Origin: an uncultured Mucilaginibacter sp.
GTDB lineage: Bacteria > Bacteroidota > Bacteroidia > Sphingobacteriales > Sphingobacteriaceae
Length of the DNA: 64,000 nt
NCBI GenBank assembly: GCA_903891475.1
Contig: CAITEP010000012.1
Coordinates: 1-64,000, forward strand
Direction: 5' to 3'
The notes under the pieces are model-generated. The model saw nothing but the letters and a program-made list of their open reading frames with translations. It ran no database searches and was not told the DNA's origin. The translations under genes and the position numbers were made by a program. Of this stretch, positions 1 through 8,967 are shown one piece after another. Within the stretch, counting starts at the first letter, position 1. Every line of letters begins with the position of its first letter.

Positions 1-240
1 AGCTCATGTTTATCGTCGCAAATATTATTGCTGGCAAGTTGCACTCCTGCAGAGCTTGTTTCTCCTTATATCTGCTTGGGCTAGTTAGCAATTTTTCTAA
101 TCATTTCCACCAACTATTTTTGTCATCATTACCATATTTGATATCAAAATATCTGAATATCCAATACAGCGTGTTACATCTTTGGTTAATTATGTTAAAT
201 AATAATCTAGTGTAAAGTAGTATATTATTGCCATAATTTT

Positions 241-1314
241 CTAAGCCCACACCCTCCTTAAAAACCCTAGCCAATTGCCATGCATCAAATTTTCAATATC
301 CGTTTGGGAATAACCGCGCTTACTTAATAATTGAGGTAATTTTTGTAAATCGGCAATGGTTTCCATATCATAAGGGCATTGCTCGCTGCCAAATGCGCCA
401 TCTAAATCGGTACCTATACCCACATGAAGGGTATTGCCAGCAAGCTGACAAATATGGTCGACATGGTTTAAAGCCGCCTCCAAATTACAATTCATTTCCT
501 TTGGGCTTGACACGCCACGCACCCAATTAGGCACCATCATCCAGGCATCTAAGGCCATGCCTATTACTGCGCCTCGGCTTATCAATGCTTTAATTTGTTC
601 ATCGCTAAACTGACGGTTATGGTTTACCAAAACCCTGCAATTGTTATGGCTCGCCCAAATGGGACCATTAAAATTATCTAATGCTTCCCAAAAACTATCA
701 TCGCATAAATGAGTGGCATCTAATATAATATTTAGGCGCTCCATTTCTTTTAGTAATTCTAGCCCTGCCTTGCCCATTTTGCCTGAAGCATCGGTTCCTT
801 GCGCATACCTGCCCGGGCCATAGTGCGCAGGACCTATGGCTCTTAAACCTTGCTGATAAGCCAATTCTAAATAGCTAATATCAATAATGGAATCGGCACC
901 TTCCAGACTTAAAATATAGCCAATTGGCAAATTTAATTTAATGGTGTTATCATCAGACCATTGGCTTAAATGAGAATCTAAGGTTTGGATGTTATTTATT
1001 TGTACCATCTCCCCAGCTTGTTCCATTGCCTTATACCATGCCAACTGACCTTGAGTTTGGGCCCATGCTTGTTGGGGTGAATGCCAGCCAGGTAAAGGGT
1101 TGTTGGGTGCTACATAGCGGGCTATTTGGGTTGCGACCACCAAGCCAATATTGCCTTTTCGCAATTCGGGTAATGAAACGAGGGCTTTACCCCTATCGGG
1201 TTTATCAGTTAATCCTTGTTCACGTTGATTAATTGCCTCAACCGGCAAGCGCAAATCGCGATTCCATTCAAGGGCGTTCATGCTTAAATCTAAATGGGCA
1301 TCAACAATAAACAT
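241..1314 (-). CDS. Membrane dipeptidase (peptidase M19 family)
   Basis: Zinc-dependent dipeptidase of the renal dipeptidase family, which splits dipeptides, including ones with a C-terminal D-residue. Metal-site motifs are visible: DAHLD at residues 5-9, the bridging Glu in SLEGAD (about E138), a His in DATHL (about H202) and a second in ASHNN (about H223), followed by GTDLDG near 301-306. At 357 residues it has normal family length. There is no signal peptide, so it is probably cytoplasmic despite the family name. It is the last gene of a minus-strand set with a fold-III PLP enzyme (11 bp upstream) and a RidA protein. This suggests breakdown of D-amino-acid-containing dipeptides, which is inference. 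The family call is secure; the substrate is not known. Confidence 0.93.
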   Translation of the reverse strand: MFIVDAHLDLSMNALEWNRDLRLPVEAINQREQGLTDKPDRGKALVSLPELRKGNIGLVVATQIARYVAPNNPLPGWHSPQQAWAQTQGQLAWYKAMEQAGEMVQINNIQTLDSHLSQWSDDNTIKLNLPIGYILSLEGADSIIDISYLELAYQQGLRAIGPAHYGPGRYAQGTDASGKMGKAGLELLKEMERLNIILDATHLCDDSFWEALDNFNGPIWASHNNCRVLVNHNRQFSDEQIKALISRGAVIGMALDAWMMVPNWVRGVSSPKEMNCNLEAALNHVDHICQLAGNTLHVGIGTDLDGAFGSEQCPYDMETIADLQKLPQLLSKRGYSQTDIENLMHGNWLGFLRRVWA

Positions 1315-1325
1315 CCGGCAAAAAC

Positions 1326-2441
1326 TTATATGGTTATTTTTCTTTTACGCGCTATGTTTTCCCATACGCCATTTAGTTTATGATTTTCAATGGCTACGGC
1401 CTTATCAAATAAAGCAACTGTTGGACAAATATGGAAAGGAATACCATATAATACATCACCAATCTTAAAATTATGGTTAAGCCCTGCATCCGCAACTAAA
1501 TGTTCTTCGCTGTGGCTGATGAGTTTTAAATCAGGCGCGTTTAAAAAATAAACTCGTTTATTTAGCTCATTTTCGGATGCTATGGATTTATGACCTAAAT
1601 CCAAACAAATTTTCGTTTTATCAGGCAAAGAAATAACCCTGGTTAATACCAATGCTGCCGGCAAGAATGGTAATTCTTGGAAAAGATTTTGGTAATTATA
1701 GTCCCAATATATAAATGTACCCGGACTACATTCAATATCAGGCTTTTGTGAATGTATAGCAAAAGTAGTTGTTCCACCTGCTAAAATAACAGGAACAGGG
1801 TAACCTATGCTGCGCAGGTCGGTCTGTAAAGTTTTTATCACCTCAAAATAAACAGCCACTAATCGAGTCCTTTCAGCTAAGTCAGCTTGGTTGATGTGTC
1901 CATCGTAAACATGCAATCCAATTGGTATTACCCTTGGCAGGTTCATACAATCAATATATAGCTGCAATGCATTATTATCGGGCAATATACCGGTGCGATT
2001 TTGACCTACGTTAATATCAATAAAAATGCCCACATCCACATTATTACCTACTGCTAAGGTTGATATTTCAATCAGTGTTTTAAAATTATCAACCAAACAG
2101 GAAAATTTCGTTTTGGGATAAGTTTTAATAACCTGAATAAGCCTTTCAATTTTGGGGCCAAAGGGCTGATAGGCCAATAATACATCAGGGGCGTTACACA
2201 TTCCCAGCATTTCGGCCTCAGCAATCGTAGCACATTTAAACTTAGTGATACCATTATTTAGTAAAATTTGAGTAGCCTCTTTACTTTTATTGGTTTTCGC
2301 ATGTGGACGTAACCTGGCTACATCATCAATCATCCCTTTGAGCAATAAAACATTATTGCCAACTCTATCGGGATATATTGCCAAAGCAGGGGTATCAATC
2401 TTTGCAACATCCTCAATGAAGTACCAGTCATCTGTTAACAT
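1326..2441 (-). CDS. D-threonine aldolase / D-serine dehydratase-like PLP enzyme
   Basis: Fold-type III PLP enzyme of the alanine-racemase N-terminal/DSD1 family. The PLP lysine lies in RPHAKT (about K49), with the barrel following, and a C-terminal metal-binding pair is seen in the FHICPT segment (about H337 and C339), as in D-threonine aldolases and eukaryote-type D-serine dehydratases. Known family reactions are cleavage of D-threonine to glycine and acetaldehyde, or dehydration of D-serine to pyruvate and ammonia. It sits between an M19 dipeptidase and a RidA protein; RidA clears the 2-aminoacrylate that D-serine dehydratases release, which slightly favours a D-serine or D-threonine dehydratase role. 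No signal peptide. Which of the two activities it has cannot be decided here. Confidence 0.88.
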   Translation of the reverse strand: MLTDDWYFIEDVAKIDTPALAIYPDRVGNNVLLLKGMIDDVARLRPHAKTNKSKEATQILLNNGITKFKCATIAEAEMLGMCNAPDVLLAYQPFGPKIERLIQVIKTYPKTKFSCLVDNFKTLIEISTLAVGNNVDVGIFIDINVGQNRTGILPDNNALQLYIDCMNLPRVIPIGLHVYDGHINQADLAERTRLVAVYFEVIKTLQTDLRSIGYPVPVILAGGTTTFAIHSQKPDIECSPGTFIYWDYNYQNLFQELPFLPAALVLTRVISLPDKTKICLDLGHKSIASENELNKRVYFLNAPDLKLISHSEEHLVADAGLNHNFKIGDVLYGIPFHICPTVALFDKAVAIENHKLNGVWENIARKRKITI

Positions 2442-2500
2442 AAAATAAATTTAGTGTAATGATATTTAGTTACAATAATTGTACCAAATAAGGTACAATA

Positions 2501-2968
2501 TTAAACTAGTTCAAAAATTGCTTCTATTTCAACCGGAATATTACCTGGTAATGACCCCATGCCAACAGCACTACGTACGCCAACGCCATGGTCATCCCCC
2601 CAAACTTTAGCAAATAACTCGCTGCATCCGTTTATAATGAAGGGGTGGTTCTCAAAATTGGGCGTGCAATTTACCATACCCAAAACCTTAATAACTCGTT
2701 TAATTTTATTTAAGCTACCAAAATTATTAATAATCGTGGCTAAAATGGCCAAACCAACTTGTTGTGCCGCAAGCTTTCCTTCTTCAGTAGTCAAATTGAG
2801 GCCTATTCTGCCTGTAATAAGAGTACCATCCTCTTTAACAGTACCGTGGCCCGATACATAAAAAAAATTGCCTACTATTAAACCAGGTTTATAAACACCA
2901 AGAGGTTTAGGAGCCGGAGGAAGTACTAAACCAGTTAGCTTGAAATTATGGTCGGGTGTATTAAGCAT
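2501..2968 (-). CDS. RidA family protein (reactive imine deaminase-like)
   Basis: Protein of 155 residues of the YjgF/YER057c/UK114 family, cytoplasmic trimers that hydrolyse reactive enamine/imine intermediates such as 2-aminoacrylate. The C-terminal signature with its conserved Arg is seen around residues 131-147 (VRSAVGMGSLPGNIPVEIE, Arg near 132). The N-terminus has the longer form (about 20 extra residues) found in the RidA subgroup that accompanies amino-acid catabolic enzymes. It is the first gene of the three-gene minus-strand set, 59 bp before the PLP enzyme. Its neighbour could produce the imine substrate. The family assignment is strong; the catalytic role is inferred. Confidence 0.9.
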   Translation of the reverse strand: MLNTPDHNFKLTGLVLPPAPKPLGVYKPGLIVGNFFYVSGHGTVKEDGTLITGRIGLNLTTEEGKLAAQQVGLAILATIINNFGSLNKIKRVIKVLGMVNCTPNFENHPFIINGCSELFAKVWGDDHGVGVRSAVGMGSLPGNIPVEIEAIFELV

Positions 2969-2995
2969 AATTATTCAATTAATAATTTGCAATAT

Positions 2996-3028
2996 TAAAA
3001 AAAAGCCGGGTATCTCAAGCCTGGCTTC
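2996..3028 (-). terminator. Rho-independent terminator after the 3056-4156 gene
   Basis: An 8-bp stem with one G-U pair (AAGCCGGG at 3003-3010 against CCTGGCTT at 3020-3027). On the minus strand it is followed by eight T (the A-run at 2997-3004). It lies 28 bp after the stop of the outer-membrane protein gene and separates it from the RidA operon. Confidence 0.75.
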
Positions 3029-3055
3029 TTACCTAAATCAATATATCAATCAAAA

Positions 3056-4156
3056 CTAAAATTTGAAGCTTACACCAATATTTACCGCGTAATCGGCAAA
3101 TGCAGCATCACCATGTGTAGCAACACCTGTTAATTGGGTGGTTCTTAAATCGGGTTCGCTTTGTGTACGGTCGCGAATAATAGCTATGGGTACGATGGCA
3201 TACAAAGAAACTTTTTTGGTTCTGAATGTAACGCCCGGTTCGCCTGAGAAAATTCTTCCCGGTCTTCTAAAACCGTCACTTCCACCAATTAAATCATGTA
3301 CAGGTTGCGCTTCATATCTGATGCCTGCCGAAAAATCAAAATGGTCAACAGCTATACTTCCACCTATACGTACCAAGGCCTGATCTGGTACACTCATTAC
3401 ATCACTTGTAACCGCGATGGCGGTGGCTGAAGGTGTGCCCCCCCTTGCTGTTGAAATACCATTTACATCGGTGGGGCTAATCAAATAGTAGAACATACCA
3501 TATAAACCAAACTGATGGTTAAAATTATAATAAGCGTTAGCTTCGGTAATGATACCTGTACCACCATCGCCCAATTGAATTGATTGGTCGACCGGGCCTA
3601 GGCGTTTTGAGCCACCAGGACCAACATTATAAAAATAACTCTGAACATTATCATTTCCGGTAGGTAGTTTAAGACCCAAACCTAATTGTACATTGCCTTT
3701 ATGCACCTTTTTAGGGTCAAATATCCAAACGTAACCGGTTAATGAAACATCGCCAATACCAAAAGCGTAGGTACTTTGGCGTTGTGCGCCACCATGCTCA
3801 TATAATGATGATCGCTCATTATAAATAATAGGCACATCTAAAGCCAGCGACCAGCGATTATTAAAGTTGCGGGTCAAGGTTAAGTCTTGGGTATATGAAT
3901 GGTTAATAACGTTAGTGCCTAAAGCGACGCGTTGAAACTGTTCCTGCTTGCCAATAAAATGCCTAAACGATTTAAAATACCTGCTATTGCTATTGAACAA
4001 CCAGCTACCTTGCGGAGCCAAACTATCTGGATGTTCATCCATGGAGCATAACCCCCCTGTACTGCGGATGGCTACACAACCTTGCGCATAAATATTTGAT
4101 TGAATAATAAATGTTAATAAACAGATTGCAAAAAATATTTTTGATGTAGTTTTCAT
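3056..4156 (-). CDS. Outer-membrane beta-barrel protein, unknown function
   Basis: Protein of 366 residues with a clear Sec signal peptide (about residues 1-25, ending IYAQ). The rest is rich in alternating aromatic/polar beta strands and ends in Phe (VSFKF), as outer-membrane barrels do. It resembles the 'transporter'-type barrel proteins that Bacteroidetes annotate without a substrate. Cysteines occur only near the mature N-terminus. It follows the PAP2 lipoprotein gene and another barrel gene on the same strand, but a terminator at 4196-4225 separates it from the PAP2 gene, so it has its own promoter. The barrel prediction is good; the function is unknown. Confidence 0.72.
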   Translation of the reverse strand: MKTTSKIFFAICLLTFIIQSNIYAQGCVAIRSTGGLCSMDEHPDSLAPQGSWLFNSNSRYFKSFRHFIGKQEQFQRVALGTNVINHSYTQDLTLTRNFNNRWSLALDVPIIYNERSSLYEHGGAQRQSTYAFGIGDVSLTGYVWIFDPKKVHKGNVQLGLGLKLPTGNDNVQSYFYNVGPGGSKRLGPVDQSIQLGDGGTGIITEANAYYNFNHQFGLYGMFYYLISPTDVNGISTARGGTPSATAIAVTSDVMSVPDQALVRIGGSIAVDHFDFSAGIRYEAQPVHDLIGGSDGFRRPGRIFSGEPGVTFRTKKVSLYAIVPIAIIRDRTQSEPDLRTTQLTGVATHGDAAFADYAVNIGVSFKF

Positions 4157-4195
4157 TTCGATATCTAAGTGTTTAATTTGTTAATGTTAAGTTTT

Positions 4196-4225
4196 TAAAA
4201 GGCCCCCTTTTTTTGAGGGCCTTTG
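4196..4225 (-). terminator. Rho-independent terminator after the PAP2 gene
   Basis: Hairpin AAAGGCCC (about 4198-4205) against GGGCCTTT (4217-4224) with an A/T-rich loop. On the minus strand the stem is followed by a short T-rich tract. It lies 52 bp beyond the stop of the PAP2 lipoprotein gene. Confidence 0.6.
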
Positions 4226-4276
4226 CCCGCCGTTCAAAACAGGATTTTATAAATTATTATTTTGTATTTTTCGATT

Positions 4277-5824
4277 TTAATTTCCGGCACCATCTGTTTG
4301 CGCACGTTTTATGGCATATTGCCCAACCTTATTTCCGGTAACCAAACCAACCTCACAATCGCTCCTGAAATGCAGGGCACCATATAATCTGGACATGGCA
4401 GCCTGATTAGCCATATCGGTAAATTTTGTACCCCTATCAGGTAATAAATAGGATAATATTGTAGCGGCGGCTCCGCTAAAATTAGAGTGACCGGAAGTGT
4501 AGGATGGGAAGTTTGGCACACCAGTTAAACTTTTTATTTCGGGGTTTGCCTGTGAAGGGCGCTCATTAAAATAAAAGTATTTGGTATCCCAGCAACAAAT
4601 GGCGGCATCCATTTCGGCCATATTTAATAGTGCCAAATTACGTGCCCAGCGCACTTCACTGTAATTTTGTTTTACAAACTCATCGGAAGCAATGGCGTTC
4701 CAATGCCCTGGCGGGGTGTAAGTTCCGACCCCATCGGCCCAAAACTCAACTTGTGCTTGTTGATCGCGGGTAACGTTTTTACTATATGACAATACCTCAT
4801 CCAATTCTTTTTGAAAAGCTGCTGAGCCAGCAAGATTTGGTGGACTAGGGCGTAAAGCAACTACTGTTAAAGTATCAAATAAAAAAGGCAATACCTTACC
4901 AAAAAGTGGCAACATGGGTGGACGGGCCGGAGATTCCAGACTTTGCCAATAAACATCGCCCCTTGAGGTGGCATTTGTTTGCAATGCAACCCATTGTGCC
5001 GGGGTACCAATAGCCTTACCTGCCCGATCAGTACGGGCACGCGCAGTAAATAAATCGGCTACTTGTGCGCCAAGTAATTGGCCGGCAACTAATTCACCCC
5101 TAGTATTTGCACCAGCCATGATGCGGTATTGCATCTCTTCGGTAGCTTTTTGTTCGATATAATCAATATCGGCAGGAAACAATAATTTCATCATTTCAAC
5201 AGAAGCACCAGCTACCACCGCGTCTTCGCTAGGGTATGATGGTAATGCCGATTTTGGTATAGATGGTTGTATGGTTTGGTCGTAAGTATATGGTGCAACC
5301 CGGTTATATACATTTTTGAAATGATAAGCGGTCACCAATGCATCATATTGTGCAGCACTTAGATAAGCATAAGCTCTTGCAGCATATGGCGGATTGGAGA
5401 ATGGAAATATCGGGTAGGCAAATGGATTGGTTGAGCTAGGGAAAGGATAGCTACCATCTGCGTTTTGGTAGGGTGGCAAATTATGTTTAGCAACCAATTC
5501 CCTTAATATTTCATTCCAACGTAAAACAGCTCCGGCACTCCAGTAATTTATTATTGCTTGTTGAGCACTGGTAAGTTTACCTTGGTAGGCTTTAATTTCG
5601 TTAATATCAGCAATATAAGCCGGTGAAGTAACCGCATCCGGAGCAGCAACGGTAAAGGACGCCGGATTTGTTGCCAAAATTGGTTTCCAGGTATCGGCAT
5701 TGGCATCAATATTTGAAGGTGCCAAGGCAGGGTATTGAGATGTTCTTTGAACTATTTCTTTATTACAAGAGACGAAAAAGAAAAAGTTTAATAAAATAAA
5801 AATAAATATGTAAATTCTTTTCAT
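4277..5824 (-). CDS. PAP2-family (vanadium haloperoxidase-like) phosphatase lipoprotein
   Basis: Protein of 515 residues with a lipoprotein signal (lipid Cys about C20 in FFVSC), so it is likely anchored in the periplasm. The complete acid phosphatase/vanadium haloperoxidase active-site set is visible near the C-terminus: KYFYFNERP (K415, R422), SGHS (444-447) and SRLYGALHFRSD (R479, H485, D489). The N-terminal 400 residues are helical and alanine-rich, as in large vanadium haloperoxidase-like PAP2 proteins. It lies 8 bp downstream of a barrel gene (5833-6771), so the two are probably co-transcribed. Phosphatase or haloperoxidase activity cannot be decided from motifs alone; phosphatase is the more common annotation. 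Confidence 0.88.
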   Translation of the reverse strand: MKRIYIFIFILLNFFFFVSCNKEIVQRTSQYPALAPSNIDANADTWKPILATNPASFTVAAPDAVTSPAYIADINEIKAYQGKLTSAQQAIINYWSAGAVLRWNEILRELVAKHNLPPYQNADGSYPFPSSTNPFAYPIFPFSNPPYAARAYAYLSAAQYDALVTAYHFKNVYNRVAPYTYDQTIQPSIPKSALPSYPSEDAVVAGASVEMMKLLFPADIDYIEQKATEEMQYRIMAGANTRGELVAGQLLGAQVADLFTARARTDRAGKAIGTPAQWVALQTNATSRGDVYWQSLESPARPPMLPLFGKVLPFLFDTLTVVALRPSPPNLAGSAAFQKELDEVLSYSKNVTRDQQAQVEFWADGVGTYTPPGHWNAIASDEFVKQNYSEVRWARNLALLNMAEMDAAICCWDTKYFYFNERPSQANPEIKSLTGVPNFPSYTSGHSNFSGAAATILSYLLPDRGTKFTDMANQAAMSRLYGALHFRSDCEVGLVTGNKVGQYAIKRAQTDGAGN

Positions 5825-5832
5825 AACTCGTT

Positions 5833-6771
5833 TTATTTAGTGTTTTTAGATAAATTAAATAGGTAAAAAACGCCGCCATAAAAGGTTTGAGCCTGGCCAA
5901 CATTTCTTCCGTCCAAAACGTAATTGCCACCGGCTAACAGTTCCCAGCCAGAAACCGCGCTAAAGCTGTATTTAAACATGGCTCCTGTGGTGGTTGCATT
6001 CATACGGTTACTTGGAAAAGGCATATCGTTTTTACGGATATCAAAGCCACCTAGAGTAGTTGCCTTGGTTACATTTGCTCCGAAATAAATATGTTTATCC
6101 AAATAGCCGGCACTCAACATTACATTGTTGGCATTTGGCATATACACCTGGTTACTATAAATAAGTGTAGTAGTATAATAGGCGTTCCTATCAATGGTTA
6201 AGTCGCCATGTTGAATATACTGGGCAGAAGCACCAAGTAAAAATCTGTTGTATTTATAGTTTAAAAGCCCCCTCAACATTACTGATTTGCAATGTAAACC
6301 AATTGACAATGGTAAAAAATCGGGTTCGTAGTTACTAAGTGGAAGTGAGCCCGATAATATGGAAAAAAAGGATAATTTTCCACCTCTTAAGCTATGTTGA
6401 TAAGTTAACCATTTTAAGGTAACAGAAAGATCTTGCAATCCTGATTGGCCTTTTAATGTACCAGCTGAAGCATGGGTGGTTACATAGGGCGCATTAAAAA
6501 GAATATTCAATTTGCTGGTAATACCGTAATTGCCTATAAAAGTATAAGTATTGGTACTCACCTTACCGAGGTTTAAATTATCGCGTTTAAAAGTGCCTTC
6601 CCAATAATTGGTCCAGCTACTATTGCCATAGGTGCCACCCGCGCAATAAAAATTTTTGGAAATCATAAGGGCATCTGCATCCGTTTGTGCTGTAGCCACC
6701 CTAACATTTAACAGGCAAAAGCAAATAATTATGCCATACCTGCATGAAGACAGTAGTAAAGATTTTGACAT
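5833..6771 (-). CDS. Outer-membrane beta-barrel protein, unknown
   Basis: Protein of 312 residues with a signal peptide (about 1-28, cleavage after VATAQ) followed by repeated amphipathic beta strands with aromatic girdle residues, ending in a barrel-like strand before a short basic tail. No recognised enzyme motif is present. It starts the transcription unit that continues with the PAP2 lipoprotein 8 bp later. It might be a pore or a ligand-binding barrel working with the phosphatase, but this rests on context only. Start: the Met precedes SKSLLLSSCR, giving a normal signal peptide. Confidence 0.7.
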   Translation of the reverse strand: MSKSLLLSSCRYGIIICFCLLNVRVATAQTDADALMISKNFYCAGGTYGNSSWTNYWEGTFKRDNLNLGKVSTNTYTFIGNYGITSKLNILFNAPYVTTHASAGTLKGQSGLQDLSVTLKWLTYQHSLRGGKLSFFSILSGSLPLSNYEPDFLPLSIGLHCKSVMLRGLLNYKYNRFLLGASAQYIQHGDLTIDRNAYYTTTLIYSNQVYMPNANNVMLSAGYLDKHIYFGANVTKATTLGGFDIRKNDMPFPSNRMNATTTGAMFKYSFSAVSGWELLAGGNYVLDGRNVGQAQTFYGGVFYLFNLSKNTK

Positions 6772-7024
6772 TACTGGTAATTAAAACTTAAAAAAATAGT
6801 TAAATAAAACAGGTATTCGGAGAAAAATCAGAAAATTAAATTCAATTAATTAACATTAATTTATTGTCCAAATAAAAGAAAGGGAACCGCAAGTCTGTAA
6901 AGACGCACTCATATTTTCCGGAAAGCAATGTTTAAAGATAATGTTAAATCAAAAGACCTTCAAAGCCAATTAGAATTTAGCAAGTAATACCATTAAACTT
7001 TAAAAAAGGGAAAAATGGCAGCGG

Positions 7025-7576
7025 TTATGCTAAATGATTAGGCGGTTTGCCGGGAGATTCTATGAAAGGCTCTTTTATGTGTGTTGGCTTAATAAAGCCA
7101 CTATATTCCAAATAAGTACCAAAAGCGGTGTAATTGTAATGAAATGCTTCTAATTTATATTCGCTTAGCATATTTACTTTTTTAACCATTGGCGCATGGT
7201 TATTTTTGCTAAGTGGCACATCGCTAATTTCTTTAGCGGTGATGGTATTAGCATTAACCAAACGTGTTTTGGTAGTATTAGGTAAACAAACAAAATAAGC
7301 GGTATCTCGTGTAATTTTTAATCGCACGTAATTGTAATAGGCGTCCTTTAATTGTATTTGTCCGGCAACATCTTCAAATTCAGTTTGATTCTCTTGGGTT
7401 GGTAAATGAACCGGTAATTTTAGCAGGATTAGTTTGCTATTATCAATATTATTTGAAAACACCTCTTTTACCATTTGTACATCCGCCTTATGGATATAAT
7501 ATTGGAACAATAAAGTATAACCCCCGATGTAAAACAGGTGAACGCATAATAAAAATATGGCGAAAAACTTTTTCAA
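7025..7576 (-). CDS. Membrane-anchored or secreted hypothetical protein
   Basis: Protein of 183 residues. A hydrophobic N-terminal segment (about 5-26) acts as signal peptide or anchor; the mature part is soluble, lysine-rich and beta-rich, with no cysteine pair and only a few histidines. A proline-rich tail (ESPGKPPNHLA) ends the protein. Similar small exported proteins occur in Bacteroidetes beside outer-membrane transport genes, but I recognise no named domain. The gene stands alone, separated by about 250 bp from the barrel gene and divergent from the sulfur transporter genes. Expression from AT-rich DNA and a normal start make it a likely real gene; function unknown. Confidence 0.6.
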   Translation of the reverse strand: MKKFFAIFLLCVHLFYIGGYTLLFQYYIHKADVQMVKEVFSNNIDNSKLILLKLPVHLPTQENQTEFEDVAGQIQLKDAYYNYVRLKITRDTAYFVCLPNTTKTRLVNANTITAKEISDVPLSKNNHAPMVKKVNMLSEYKLEAFHYNYTAFGTYLEYSGFIKPTHIKEPFIESPGKPPNHLA

Positions 7577-7598
7577 AAAGAAGGTGTTATATATTGGT

Positions 7599-7622
7599 AT
7601 ACATTTTACTGGGTAAATGTAT
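7599..7622. promoter_or_regulatory. Inverted repeat upstream of the 7025-7576 gene
   Basis: Near-perfect inverted repeat ATACATTTTAC / GTAAATGTAT with a 3-base loop and one bulge, 23 bp before the start of the minus-strand hypothetical gene. It could be an operator or an mRNA leader hairpin. No regulator is encoded beside it, so the role is a guess. Confidence 0.3.
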
Positions 7623-7760
7623 AAATAAATAATTTAGATTTAAAAATTTTTGGCTAACTAATTTAGAAATAATCTTAATTCATACAATTATTTGGCCTTT
7701 TTTATGTGCTCTAATAATTAATCTATATAATACATATACTTTATATAATAAATTTTAGGA

Positions 7761-7768
7761 TATATTTG
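7761..7768 (+). promoter_or_regulatory. Bacteroidetes -7 promoter element for the YeeE/YedE genes
   Basis: TATATTTG fits the Bacteroidetes -7 consensus TAnnTTTG exactly and lies 17 bp before the ATG at 7785, implying a very short leader. No convincing -33 TTG was found at the expected distance, so confidence is limited. Confidence 0.4.
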
Positions 7769-7784
7769 TTTTTTATTTATAAAC

Positions 7785-8345
7785 ATGGATTTTTTAATAC
7801 AACCTTGGCCTTGGTATGTTGCCGGGCCCTTACTTGGTTTAATTGTACCCGCTTTGTTAATTGCAGGCAATAAGCCTTTTGGCATCTCCTCCTCCTTTAA
7901 ACATATTTGCGCCATCTGCTTCCCGGCCAATATTTCTCTTTTTAAGTACGATTGGAAAAAGCAGGAATGGAACTTGTTTTTCGCGGCTGGTATTATTTTA
8001 GGTGGATTTATTGCCGCACAGTTTTTATACGGACAACACCCGGTAAACATTAACCCCGAAACAACTACCTTATTAAAAGCCGAAGGCGTAAAAGATTTTA
8101 AAGGCTTAATACCTGCCGATGTTTTTAATTTCGGAAACCTGTTTACCCTAAAGGGATTTTTATTTATGGTAGTTGGTGGCTTTTTGGTAGGATTTGGTAC
8201 CCGTTATGCAGAAGGCTGTACTTCGGGGCATTCTATTATGGGCATTGCTTCCTTGCAATGGCCTTCATTGCTGGCAACCATTTGTTTTATGATTGGGGGC
8301 TTTATTAGCACCTGGTTTATTTTGCCATTTTTATTAAAAATATGA
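7785..8345 (+). CDS. YeeE/YedE family sulfur transporter, first half
   Basis: Protein of 186 residues with about four to five membrane segments and the conserved motif GCTSGHS (144-150; C145), typical of YeeE/YedE (DUF395) proteins that import thiosulfate or other reduced sulfur compounds. Family members are either one long chain with two such halves or two short chains; here the second half follows with a 4-bp ATGA overlap, so the two are translationally coupled and should form one transporter. No rhodanese or sulfite exporter gene is next to it. Start: ATG at 7785 with a promoter element just upstream. Confidence 0.88.
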   Translation: MDFLIQPWPWYVAGPLLGLIVPALLIAGNKPFGISSSFKHICAICFPANISLFKYDWKKQEWNLFFAAGIILGGFIAAQFLYGQHPVNINPETTTLLKAEGVKDFKGLIPADVFNFGNLFTLKGFLFMVVGGFLVGFGTRYAEGCTSGHSIMGIASLQWPSLLATICFMIGGFISTWFILPFLLKI

Positions 8346-8752
8346 AAAATATAAAATTTTTGTTTTTAGGTGCGTTGTTTGGCATTATCCTCATCAAATC
8401 GGAAGTTGTTTCATGGTTTAGGATACAAGAGATGTTTAGGTTACAAGCATTCCATATGTATGGTATTATTGGCAGTGCCATTGTTGTGGGTATGATTTCG
8501 ATATTAATTATTAAACGTTTCAATATTAAAACCATCAACGGCCAAGAAATTGTTATTCCAAAAAAAGAGTTTCATTGGGGGAATATTTATGGCGGTTTGA
8601 TTTTTGGCTTGGGTTGGGCAATTACAGGTGCTTGTCCAGGGCCGCTTTTTGCCTTGTTAGGTAGTGGATTTTACGTAATTTCTATTACTTTAATGAGTGC
8701 GATTGTAGGCACTTGGGTGTATGGCTTAGTAAAGCAAAAACTACCTTTATAG
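8342..8752 (+). CDS. YeeE/YedE family sulfur transporter, second half (DUF6691-like)
   Basis: Protein of 136 residues with about four membrane helices and the second conserved cysteine motif GACPGPL (96-102; C98). It pairs with the preceding 186-residue half, whose stop it overlaps (ATGA). The conserved Cys residues of the two halves line the substrate path in the structure-known thiosulfate importer TsuA, so both together would make one functional permease. The split into two chains is the usual form in Bacteroidetes and is not a sequencing frameshift, because both have proper starts and stops. Confidence 0.87.
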   Translation: MKNIKFLFLGALFGIILIKSEVVSWFRIQEMFRLQAFHMYGIIGSAIVVGMISILIIKRFNIKTINGQEIVIPKKEFHWGNIYGGLIFGLGWAITGACPGPLFALLGSGFYVISITLMSAIVGTWVYGLVKQKLPL

Positions 8753-8967
8753 CATAATTCTTACTCCAACTCATTAGCTTGTTAAGATTGATCTGATTGT
8801 AAAAATGTTATAATCAACCTTTCAATTTTTTTTATTTTTCTGAGAAAAAGCCCATATTTACAAATATGTGGTGCCTCCAATCCCGTCTGATTTTTTATAA
8901 GATTCCCCTATTTGCCAAGTCATTTAATTCGAGCTTTTTATCGTACAAAAACCCAATAAAATAAGCC

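Noticed and set aside
6..215. Open frame of 69 codons at the left edge
   Set aside because: No protein-like composition, no family and no start context. The 1-240 stretch is probably the upstream region of a gene outside the window.
6880..6930. Possible riboswitch or small RNA upstream of the barrel gene
   Set aside because: A small hairpin (GTCT-gtaa-AGAC) is present but no conserved riboswitch core was recognised.
7785..8752. Frameshift in a single YeeE/YedE gene
   Set aside because: Both halves have proper start and stop codons with an ATGA overlap, and split pairs are normal in the phylum.
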